DNA of 64,000 bases, taken from positions 625,785 through 689,784 of the forward strand of contig KB906725.1 of the NCBI GenBank assembly GCA_000381565.1. Direction: 5' to 3'. The notes below the pieces were generated by a model. The model was not told the origin of the DNA. It did not search any database and was given only the letters and a program-made list of their open reading frames with translations. This stretch comes from Oxalobacteraceae bacterium AB_14. Lineage in GTDB: Bacteria; Pseudomonadota; Gammaproteobacteria; Burkholderiales; Burkholderiaceae_D. Positions 52,601-63,976 of this stretch are shown here, piece after piece. The position numbers and the translations under genes are program-made. The stretch's first letter is position 1, and every line of letters starts with the position of its first letter.

Positions 52601-53756
52601 GCTGATCGGCCAAGTCGTCAACGGCGGTCCGAAGAAGCTGGCCAAAGGCGCCAAGATCACCAAGGAATACCTGGCCGATCTGGACAAGTACCACTGGTTC
52701 GACATCCGTCCATCGGAAGACGCATCGGCTACCGCGCTGGAAGCGATCAAGGAATCGATCAACGAGAAGCGCCACCAGTTCGATCTGGCCTTCGAAGAAA
52801 AGCGCAAGAAGCTGACCCAGGGCGATGAACTGCAACCTGGCGTGCAGAAAATGGTCAAAGTGTATCTGGCCGTTAAACGCCGCCTGCAGTCGGGCGACAA
52901 GATGGCGGGTCGCCACGGTAACAAGGGTGTGGTTTCCCGTATCGTGCCGGTGGAAGACATGCCATACATGGCCGACGGTACGCCGGCCGACGTGGTGCTG
53001 AACCCGCTGGGTGTTCCTTCCCGTATGAACGTGGGTCAGATTCTCGAGACCCACCTGGGTTGGGCAGCCAAGGGCCTGGGCATCCGTATCGGCGAAATGC
53101 TGGCGGTGCACACCAAAGCCGAAGAGATGCGCAAGTATCTGACCGTGATCTACAACGAAAACGGCCGTCCGGAAGACCTGGACCAGTTCGACGACGAAGA
53201 GATCATGAAGCTGGCGAACAACCTGAAGAAGGGGGTTCCGTTCGCCACGCCGGTGTTCGACGGCGCGCACGAATCGGAAATTCGCCGCATGCTGGACCTG
53301 GCCTACCCGGACGACATCGCTCACAAGCTGGGCATGACGCCGTCGAAGAATCAGGTCACCATGTACGACGGCCGCACCGGCGAAGCGTTCGAGCGCAAGG
53401 TCACCGTCGGCGTGATGCACATGCTGAAGCTGCACCACTTGGTCGACGACAAGATGCACGCGCGTTCGACCGGTCCATACTCGCTCGTTACGCAGCAGCC
53501 ACTGGGCGGTAAAGCCCAGTTCGGCGGCCAGCGCTTCGGTGAGATGGAGGTGTGGGCACTGGAAGCATACGGCGCATCGTATGTGCTGCAAGAGATGTTG
53601 ACCGTTAAGTCGGATGACGTGAACGGCCGTACCAAAGTGTACGAGAACCTGGTCAAAGGCGACCACGTGATCGACGCCGGTATGCCTGAATCGTTCAACG
53701 TGCTGGTGAAAGAGATCCGTTCCCTGGGTATCGATATCGACCTGGAACGCAACTAA
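49650..53756 (+). CDS. rpoB: DNA-directed RNA polymerase subunit beta
   Basis: 1368 aa. ATG 49650 (SD CACGGAG) gives the family start [18 protein letters not shown]; the frame is open upstream without homology. The rifampicin-binding cluster reads [20 protein letters not shown] then [10 protein letters not shown], with the usual Asp, His and Ser at the resistance positions, so no classic resistance substitution. [15 protein letters not shown] and the C-terminal clamp segment [14 protein letters not shown] are present. Followed by a long palindromic repeat before rpoC. Confidence 0.99.
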   Translation: [1368 protein letters not shown]

Positions 53757-53766
53757 GACACTGGCC

Positions 53767-53859
53767 GCCGTCGCTCCCGCGCAAGCGGGAGTCCATGCTG
53801 AGCCTGAGCGAACGTGATGCACGCTCAGCATGGGTCCCCGCTTGCGCGGGGACGACGGC
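53767..53859. repeat. Long inverted repeat in the rpoB-rpoC spacer
   Basis: 37-nt arms (53767-53803 and 53823-53859) matching at 32 of 37 positions around a 19-nt loop. The core is CCCGCGCAAGCGGG and its inverse, the same repeat family as elsewhere in the window, extended by CCATGCTGAGC. It fills most of the 137-bp spacer and would form a long hairpin in the rpoBC mRNA. Confidence 0.9.
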
Positions 53860-53893
53860 ATGAAAAGAATTTAATCACTACCTGGAGTGATAC

Positions 53894-58126
<4,233 letters not shown>

Positions 58127-58150
58127 TACGTCTTTTAGCCCCGTAAATAA

Positions 58151-58179
58151 AAACGGCACCTTCGGGTGCCGTTTTTTTT
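58151..58179 (+). terminator. Intrinsic terminator after rpoC
   Basis: AAACGGCACC-TTCG-GGTGCCGTTT: a 10-bp stem with a UUCG-type tetraloop, followed by a run of T. It ends the tuf/rpl/rpoBC transcription region 25 bp after the rpoC stop. Confidence 0.93.
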
Positions 58180-58271
58180 ATTAATGGCGCATTTAATGAA
58201 TTTAATGCTCGACCATTCATTAGCTTTTAATCGCATAGTGTCGTGTGCTTAAAACATTCGCTATGCCTAAT

Positions 58272-58376
58272 TCAATATCGGTAATGAGAATAGGTAATCA
58301 GTGCCTGTTCGTGGCTTGCGCCGGTGGCCAGGCGGCTTAATATGTCATGCCCCTCAATCTCCTGCGGCGTAAGCAT
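58272..58376 (-). CDS. Possible small ORF of 34 aa
   Basis: In the 380-bp gap between rpoC and the winged-helix gene. Encodes MLTPQEIEGHDILSRLATGA then SHEQALITYSHYRY, stop TGA at 58272. Composition is balanced and codons include ATA/TTA as in the neighbouring histidine kinase, unlike random GC-rich frames. The frame continues open upstream for about 25 codons (to a TAA) with a Gly/Pro/Arg-rich stretch that looks less protein-like. No family recognised. The rest of the gap (58180-58271 and 58440-58507) shows nothing firm. Confidence 0.3.
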   Translation of the reverse strand: MLTPQEIEGHDILSRLATGASHEQALITYSHYRY

Positions 58377-58507
58377 GTACCCCCGCCGCACTGGGCCTGG
58401 CCCACTGGCCGCATGTGCTGGCCCTTCGCGTAGCCTGATGCAAGTTAGCCCGGATACGCTACGTTAAACATGCCAGAGAGTAGTGCGTTCATGCTAAGAT
58501 TTGGCTC

Positions 58508-59116
58508 ATGATCGCTCAAGCACTCTTCACCCCTGCGCAGCAAAAGCTGCTGGGCTTGCTATTTGTACGTGTCAATCAAGGCTTCCACTTGAACGAGATC
58601 ATGCGCCTGACGGGTTTGGGCAGCGCCTCGGCCCAGCGGGAGCTCAAACGGCTGCATGAGTCGGGCGTTATCGTGTCCGAGCGCATCGGCAACGTGCGGC
58701 GCTTTAAACCCAACAAGGAATGCATCGTATTCGGGGAATTAAGCAACCTGGTCAAGAAAACCTTCGGCCTGGTGAGCGTGTTGAATTCTGCGCTGGCGCC
58801 GTTGCAACACGTGCTGAATGTGGCGTTTGTTTATGGCGCCACGGCCAAGGAACACGAGGGCATGGATACGCCGGTGGAGTTAATGCTGATCGGCGATAAC
58901 ACCAGCTACGGCGAACTCTTATCCCGGCTGCCGGTCGCCGAGCGCTTATTGCGCCGTAAAATCAACCCCAACCTGTATGCCATCCCCGACTTTAAACGCC
59001 GCCTGCGCGAGCAGCAGCCTTTTATTCTCCAGGTATTGCGGGAGCAGAAGATATACGTATTGGGCGATGAAACCGATCTGGATAAGATCAGCGGCGAAGA
59101 AGTCGCGGTGAATTAA
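58508..59116 (+). CDS. Winged-helix protein with nucleotidyltransferase-like C-terminal part
   Basis: 202 aa. N-terminal HTH: LLGLLFVRVNQGFHLNEIMR, then LTGLGSASAQRELKRLHESGV and an ERIGNVRRFKPNK wing, as in ArsR/MarR-like regulators. The C-terminal half (about 95-200) has VLNVAFVYGATAKEHEGMDT, PVELMLIGDNTSYGELLSRL and RRKINPNLYAIPDFKRRL, like the degenerate nucleotidyltransferase domain found in HTH-NTase transcription regulators. The NTase GS motif is not obvious, so catalysis is doubtful. Its stop overlaps the stop of the histidine kinase on the other strand by 4 bp. Confidence 0.8.
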   Translation: MIAQALFTPAQQKLLGLLFVRVNQGFHLNEIMRLTGLGSASAQRELKRLHESGVIVSERIGNVRRFKPNKECIVFGELSNLVKKTFGLVSVLNSALAPLQHVLNVAFVYGATAKEHEGMDTPVELMLIGDNTSYGELLSRLPVAERLLRRKINPNLYAIPDFKRRLREQQPFILQVLREQKIYVLGDETDLDKISGEEVAVN

Positions 59117-60519
59117 TCCATCACCCGCCCGGCATGCCATATATGCTGTTGCGGGAATAACACGGAAAACCGGGTATAACGTCCGGCCTGCGATTCGCAA
59201 TGTATCTTGCCGCCGAATGCGGTAATCACGCGCTCGCAGAATGCCAATCCCATGCCGGTACCGCCAACATTATGCCTGGTGCTATAAAACGGTTCAAAGA
59301 CATGCGGTAGCACATCATCCGGTATTCCCATGCCGGTATCGGTCACCAGTAGTTGTTTGCTATTCCCCTGGGTAAAGAAGGCGATTTCCACTTCCCCGCG
59401 CCCGGCGGATTTAATCGCATGCAGGGCGTTTTTAAACAGGTTATATAAGACGTAGACCAGCAATACATCCGAGCCAAAGAAGGTGAAATCCTCGGACGCC
59501 TTCACCACCACCTTGTCGCGCATCGAGCTTTCAAATGGATAACAGGCCAGGGCTTCGTCGACACATTTCTTGATGGAGTGGTTGGCGAAGTCGTTGCGAT
59601 CCAGGGTGCCCGCGCGGGCCGAGGCCAGCAACATGTCGACGATGAAATTGGAGCGGCTGATCTCGGCTTCAATGTGCTGGGGCAGTTTGCCGAGGTAATT
59701 GAGTTGCGCAGGACGCAACGTAGGCTCGATTAGCCGGTTTTCCAGCGCGCACCGATAGCCGGCCAGCAAATCCGGCAGGCATCTGGCCAGCACCCGCGAC
59801 TGGTTGCGGATGGTCGCCAGCGGCGTGCGCATTTCGTGGGCAATGGTGGCGGCCACCTCCATCGGGTCGGCCAGCGGCTTGTGCCGTACCATCGCCTGGG
59901 CGATCAAGCACAGGCTGGTCGCCACGAACAGCACGCCCGGCGGATAGAACTGCACGCCGTAATTGCCCAGATAGTCGACCGAGGCGAAGAAATAGATCAG
60001 CAGGCTGACCAGGCAATAGCGCAGCCTGGTCTTCTCGGTCGACACGGCCAGTTGCTGGCGGCGGTAGAGCAGCCACATGGCGCGCCCCACGACCAGGCCG
60101 GTCTGCACCAGGTGCAGCGGGTGCAACGGCCCCGCCTTGGGGTAGTAGCCGAAGAAATAGGGGTAGAGGCCGGCGATCATCCAGTCCGTGCTCAGCAGGA
60201 TGACGCCCAGCAAGCCGGCGACCGCGTAGGACAGCTCCACCCAGCGGCGCTCGCTGCGCTGCGCCGCCAGTTCGGCGATGAAGTGGTACAGCGTGGTCGG
60301 CACGAAGAGGATCAGCAGGTAGCCCAGCTTGGCCAGCGCCAGCGCTTGGCGCTGCTCGTGGATCTGGAACAGCACGGCCCAGGTGAATTGCCAGCAGAAG
60401 GTGGTCGCGCACAGCAGGAAGGACGCCAGGCTGATACGGCTGACCCCGCGCGTATGCAGCACGTAGGTGCCGAAACACAAGAACAGCAGGGACACCACGG
60501 CGGGCAATAGGGAATGCAT
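59113..60519 (-). CDS. Multi-TM sensor histidine kinase
   Basis: 468 aa. Seven or so hydrophobic segments in residues 1-210 form a membrane-embedded sensor (7TM-HK type), with no periplasmic domain. The DHp helix has IAHEMRTPLATIRNQSR (phosphoacceptor His228) and a long LPDLLAGYRCALENR helix. The HATPase has LYNLFKNALHAIKSAGRGEV (N-box), TDTGMGIPDD (G1) and TRHNVGGTGMGLAFCERVI (G2). There is no receiver domain. The DHp and sensor layout recall CqsS-like quorum-sensing kinases of Betaproteobacteria and Legionella, but no autoinducer synthase is nearby and the link is only a resemblance. No response regulator is adjacent. Confidence 0.87.
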   Translation of the reverse strand: MHSLLPAVVSLLFLCFGTYVLHTRGVSRISLASFLLCATTFCWQFTWAVLFQIHEQRQALALAKLGYLLILFVPTTLYHFIAELAAQRSERRWVELSYAVAGLLGVILLSTDWMIAGLYPYFFGYYPKAGPLHPLHLVQTGLVVGRAMWLLYRRQQLAVSTEKTRLRYCLVSLLIYFFASVDYLGNYGVQFYPPGVLFVATSLCLIAQAMVRHKPLADPMEVAATIAHEMRTPLATIRNQSRVLARCLPDLLAGYRCALENRLIEPTLRPAQLNYLGKLPQHIEAEISRSNFIVDMLLASARAGTLDRNDFANHSIKKCVDEALACYPFESSMRDKVVVKASEDFTFFGSDVLLVYVLYNLFKNALHAIKSAGRGEVEIAFFTQGNSKQLLVTDTGMGIPDDVLPHVFEPFYSTRHNVGGTGMGLAFCERVITAFGGKIHCESQAGRYTRFSVLFPQQHIWHAGRVMD

Positions 60520-60670
60520 GCGCTCTTTCCAACGGACTTAGGATGGATACCCGGCAGTATTGCGCGTGTTGATCTGGCTCGCTTGACTATCGAATAACTA
60601 TTTGCGCCACATCAAACAAGCGCGGCGTCAGTCGGCGCCAGGGGTTCCCGTCCCGCTCCGGAGCGCGGGC

Positions 60671-60692
60671 AGGCGGGCCATTGCGGCCCGCC
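60671..60692. repeat. GC-rich inverted repeat downstream of the DUF885 gene
   Basis: GGCGGGCC-ATTGC-GGCCCGCC, 8-bp perfect stem, just beyond the stop of the minus-strand DUF885 gene. No T-tract on that strand, so at most a weak or Rho-assisted terminator. Confidence 0.5.
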
Positions 60693-60700
60693 TCGGCGGT

Positions 60701-62521
60701 TTATTGTTGCGAGGCGATCCAGCGATCGACCTTTTCCTCCAGCAGCGCCAGCGGCAGGGTGCCGTCGCCCAGCACCACGGCGTGGAATTTCGGCAGGCTG
60801 AACTTGTCGCCCAGCGCCTTGGCCGCGCGCTGGCGCAGTTCGACGATCTTCAGCGAGCCGATCTTGTAGCCCAGCGCCTGGCCCGGCCAAGCCATGTAGC
60901 GCTCGGTCTCGGTCTTGGCGGCGTTGTCGTAACCCAGCGTGTCGTGCATGTACTGGATGCTTTGCTCGCGGGTCCAGCCTTGCGCGTGCATGCCGGTGTC
61001 GACCACCAGGCGGGTGGCGCGCAGCAATTCGTCGTTCAGGTGGCCGAAGTACTGGGCCGGATCGTCGAACAGGCCCATCTCCTTGCCCAGCGTTTCCGCA
61101 TACAGCGCCCAGCCTTCGGTATAGGCGTTGTTGCCGCCATATTTGCGGAAGTTAGGCAAATTTAGCTCTTGCATCAGCGCGATGTGGAAGTGGTGGCCGG
61201 GCTTGCCCTCGTGCAGGAACAAGGTGGTCATGCCGGTGCTGCCGTACTTGGCGGGATCGTTGACCACCGACCAGAACACGCCGGGACGCGAGCCGTCGCC
61301 GGCCGGCGCGGTGTAGTGGTCCGAGGCGGTGGCGCGGCTCAGCTCTGGCTCGAGGCGCAAGTCCAGCTTGGCCTTCGGCTGCAGCGTGAACATCAGCGGC
61401 AGCTTGGTGTCGAGCACATCGTTGAGCTTACGGTACACGTCCTGGACTTCCTGCTCGGTCTTGAACGGATAGAACTTCGGCTGCGCCGCCACCCACACCG
61501 GCAGGCCGGACGCCGGACCGGTGTAGCCCAGCTTGGGCCCCAGCAGTTCAAACTGGGCCTGGATGCGCGCGACTTCTTTCAAGCCGATGGCATGGATTTC
61601 GTCGGGTTTAAGCGATGTTGTGGTGGCGCCGGCCACACGCGCCTGGTACCAGGCGGCGCCGTCCGGCAGCGCGCCCAGGCCGGTCGTGGTGCGGCAGGCC
61701 GGCACGTATTCCTTTTCCAGGAAGGTCGCCAGGCGGGCCAGCGCCGGCATCACTTGCTCGCCGACGGTCTTGCGGTAGGCGGCGCTCAGGCGCGCCTTGT
61801 CGGCGGCGGAAAAGGCGGCCGGCAGCCTGGTGATCGGCGTGTAGAAGATATTGCTTTCCGGCGTGGCGCTGACCAGCTTCTGGAACTGTGGCAAGCCCGA
61901 CTCCATGATGGCCTTCGGCTCGGTGATGCCTTGCTTGATGCCGGCGCGCATATTGGCGATGGCCTGGTCTATCCACGCCGGCAACTGGCTGATGCGGTGC
62001 AGGTAGGCGTCGTATTGCTTGACGGTCCCGATCGGCTGCGAAGCTTCGCCGCCGGCGTAGTTGGCCAGGGTGACGGGCACGCTGTCCATCTGGTTGATCG
62101 GCAGCAGGTGCTCGGGGAAGCGCTCCATCGCCAGCAGCTGGTCCAGCTCGTAGACCAGGATGTCGTAGTTGATGCGGTCCTTGTCATCCAGTTGCGCGCG
62201 CTGGATGGCCTTCAGGCGGGTGGCGAACTGGCGATACAGCTTGAACTGCTGGCTGCGCTTGGCCGGGGCGATGCTCAGGCCCAGCTGGTCGTCGTACCGG
62301 TTGTCGCCGTTTTCCGTGGCGTTCAGCGGTTCGAAGCGGGCGGCGGCGTCGTAGTACTGGTCGGCGATCGCCAGCAGCGCCTTGTGCGCGGGCGCGGCGC
62401 TGGCTTGCGGCGCGGCGGCGGCGGCCGGGGCGGCGGCGCTGACCGCCAGCGGCGCGAACGCCAGCATCACGGCGGCGGCGAGAGGGGCAAAAGCGGCAAG
62501 GGTGTTGCGGCGACGCGTCAT
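60701..62521 (-). CDS. DUF885 family exported protein (probable metallopeptidase/hydrolase)
   Basis: 606 aa. Signal peptide with a long hydrophobic core (residues 8-30, SAAAPAAAAAP). The DUF885 body has QLPAWIDQAIANMRAGIKQG, VPACRTTTGLGALPDGAAWY and GSRPGVFWSVVNDP. The putative active site FLHEGKPGHHFH (HExxxxGHH type) is followed by NNAYTEGWALYAETLG, consistent with zinc binding by two His and a downstream Glu. ATG 62521 with TTGAGGAAAAACC upstream. Substrate unknown; periplasmic. It lies next to the candidate small RNA, which is on the opposite strand. Confidence 0.87.
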   Translation of the reverse strand: MTRRRNTLAAFAPLAAAVMLAFAPLAVSAAAPAAAAAPQASAAPAHKALLAIADQYYDAAARFEPLNATENGDNRYDDQLGLSIAPAKRSQQFKLYRQFATRLKAIQRAQLDDKDRINYDILVYELDQLLAMERFPEHLLPINQMDSVPVTLANYAGGEASQPIGTVKQYDAYLHRISQLPAWIDQAIANMRAGIKQGITEPKAIMESGLPQFQKLVSATPESNIFYTPITRLPAAFSAADKARLSAAYRKTVGEQVMPALARLATFLEKEYVPACRTTTGLGALPDGAAWYQARVAGATTTSLKPDEIHAIGLKEVARIQAQFELLGPKLGYTGPASGLPVWVAAQPKFYPFKTEQEVQDVYRKLNDVLDTKLPLMFTLQPKAKLDLRLEPELSRATASDHYTAPAGDGSRPGVFWSVVNDPAKYGSTGMTTLFLHEGKPGHHFHIALMQELNLPNFRKYGGNNAYTEGWALYAETLGKEMGLFDDPAQYFGHLNDELLRATRLVVDTGMHAQGWTREQSIQYMHDTLGYDNAAKTETERYMAWPGQALGYKIGSLKIVELRQRAAKALGDKFSLPKFHAVVLGDGTLPLALLEEKVDRWIASQQ

Positions 62522-62592
62522 GGTTTTTCCTCAAGATGTCACAAAATTGGCGCCTAGCATAAGCTATTGCGGGGCGGCGCTGGGACAATTTT

Positions 62593-62607
62593 TGTATCAG
62601 CGATACA
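62593..62607. promoter_or_regulatory. TGTATC-AGC-GATACA dyad between DUF885 and the sRNA candidate
   Basis: A perfect 6-bp inverted repeat about 40 bp upstream of the TATAAT box of the candidate sRNA and 72 bp upstream of the DUF885 start: a plausible operator for either. Confidence 0.4.
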
Positions 62608-62645
62608 TTGTTCCTTTGAGGAAATTTTAGATCCGGATTTGCAAA

Positions 62646-62651
62646 TATAAT
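62646..62651 (+). promoter_or_regulatory. TATAAT -10 box of the candidate sRNA
   Basis: Perfect TATAAT in the AT-rich gap between DUF885 and HPP-CBS genes. No consensus -35 at 17 bp, so it may need an activator. Confidence 0.5.
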
Positions 62652-62657
62652 TGTGCA

Positions 62658-62768
62658 AGGCATATGTGAACCGGAGTATGCTGGAGACCAGCAAGAGTTC
62701 AAGAACAATATCCAAGAATAACAAAGCAGTACAGCCTGGCCGCTACCTTCGGGTGGCGGTTTTTTTTT
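62658..62768 (+). ncRNA. Candidate small RNA (about 110 nt)
   Basis: Bounded by a TATAAT box 7 bp upstream and a strong intrinsic terminator (CCGCTACC-TTCG-GGTGGCGG at 62740-62759, then nine T). Both flanking genes are on the minus strand, so this plus-strand terminator serves no known gene. The body has a TGCTG/CAGCA hairpin (near 62689-62691 onward into the single-stranded A-rich AAGAACAATATCCAAGAATA stretch), typical of Hfq-dependent sRNA layout. No long coding frame of its own. Family not recognised. Confidence 0.5.
62740..62768 (+). terminator. Orphan intrinsic terminator on the plus strand
   Basis: 8-bp stem with TTCG loop and a nine-T run; ends 3 bp before the stop of the convergent HPP-CBS gene. 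Confidence 0.88.
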
Positions 62769-62770
62769 GC

Positions 62771-63934
62771 TCAGGCCGCCGCTTCGGCAAAGCGGCTCTG
62801 GTACAGCGCCGCCACCAGGTCGGACTGGGTGATGATGCCGGCGAAGCGCTGTTCCGCGTCGACGATGGGGATGTGGTGGAAGCCGGAATCGGCCATCAGC
62901 GGCACCAGGTCGACGATCGGCGTGTCCAGCCGTGCGGTGGTCGGGTGCTGGCTCATGATCTGGCCAACCACTTCGGCCTTTTCAGTGTGGGTTACACCGC
63001 TTTTGCGCAGAAATCGCTGAAGTTGCTGACGGATGCGGCGATAGTCGTCCAGCCCGCCGTGCTCCAGGAAATCCGTCTGCGTGACGATGCCGATCACCCG
63101 CCGCGCGCGGTTGAGCACCGGCAACGCCGCCACGCGGTGGCTGCGCATCTGCTGCCAGGCTTCTTCCAGGCTGGTGCCGAACTCGGCGCTGACGATGTCG
63201 CGCGACATGATGTCGGCGCAGCTGATGATGCCGAAGCGGCGCTGGTAGGCGCGCTGTTCGGTTTGCATGAACAGCGATTCCAGGTCGTCGCGGCTGATGT
63301 CGAGCACCTGGTTGTACTGCTTCAGCACGGCGTCCAGGTCTTCCGGCTTGAAACCCAGCCGCACGGTCGGCACCGCGTCCTTGGTGGCGTGCGGATTCGG
63401 ATGCGCGCCCTGCTGCGCATGGGGGTAGCGCCGTCCCGTCAGGTTGTTGTACAGCATCGCCATCAATGCCAGCAGCGTGGTGTCGGCCAGCACCGTCACC
63501 AGCGGGAAGGCGAAGCCGGCCGCGTGGATGGCCGGTCCGCCGATCACCGCCGTCAGCGCCACCGCGCCGCCGGGCGGATGCAGGCAGCGCAGCGCGAACA
63601 TGGCGGCGATCGCGGTGCTGGCGGCCAGCGCGCACAACAGCGGCATGGGCAGGACATCGCCGACCAGGCGCACGCAGATCACCCCCATCAGTCCGCTGAC
63701 GACATTGCCGCCGATGGCGGCCCAGGGTTGCGCCAGCGGACTGGCCGGCAGCGCGAACAGCAACACGGAAGAGGCGCCGATCGGCGCGACCAGGAAGATG
63801 GCGCCGGGCGACAGGGTGAGGCCGAGCAGGGCGGTCAGCAGCAGGCCGAACAGGGCGCCGCCTGCGGCGCGCAGCTGCTCGCGGCGGCTGGCGGTGGTGG
63901 GGCTGGGCAGCCAGCGGTCGAGGAATGCGCGCAT
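62771..63934 (-). CDS. HPP family membrane protein with C-terminal CBS pair
   Basis: 387 aa from ATG 63934; an in-frame TTG at 63964 would add 10 residues without family resemblance. Residues 20-165 hold four to five TM segments with the HPP motif in ALRCLHPPGGAVAL. Residues about 235-385 hold two CBS domains (ADIMSRDIVSAEFGTSLEEA with RVAALPVLNRARRVIGIVTQ, and VGQIMSQHPTTARLDTPIVD with FHHIPIVDAEQRFAGIITQ), probably sensing an adenine nucleotide. HPP-fold proteins have been linked to nitrite transport in chloroplasts; the bacterial substrate is unknown. Confidence 0.9.
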   Translation of the reverse strand: MRAFLDRWLPSPTTASRREQLRAAGGALFGLLLTALLGLTLSPGAIFLVAPIGASSVLLFALPASPLAQPWAAIGGNVVSGLMGVICVRLVGDVLPMPLLCALAASTAIAAMFALRCLHPPGGAVALTAVIGGPAIHAAGFAFPLVTVLADTTLLALMAMLYNNLTGRRYPHAQQGAHPNPHATKDAVPTVRLGFKPEDLDAVLKQYNQVLDISRDDLESLFMQTEQRAYQRRFGIISCADIMSRDIVSAEFGTSLEEAWQQMRSHRVAALPVLNRARRVIGIVTQTDFLEHGGLDDYRRIRQQLQRFLRKSGVTHTEKAEVVGQIMSQHPTTARLDTPIVDLVPLMADSGFHHIPIVDAEQRFAGIITQSDLVAALYQSRFAEAAA

Positions 63935-63954
63935 GGGCTTAATCAAGTATTTGA

Positions 63955-63976
63955 TATGGGACAATGATTATCCCAT
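63955..63976. promoter_or_regulatory. Inverted repeat ATGGGA-N9-TCCCAT at a divergent start
   Basis: Perfect 6-bp arms between the HPP-CBS gene and a possible divergent gene. It fits an operator for a divergently encoded regulator. Confidence 0.35.

Noticed and set aside
53767..53859. Intrinsic terminator of rpoB
   Set aside because: Stable hairpin but no T-tract follows, and rpoC must be expressed downstream; treated as a repeat with possible processing role.
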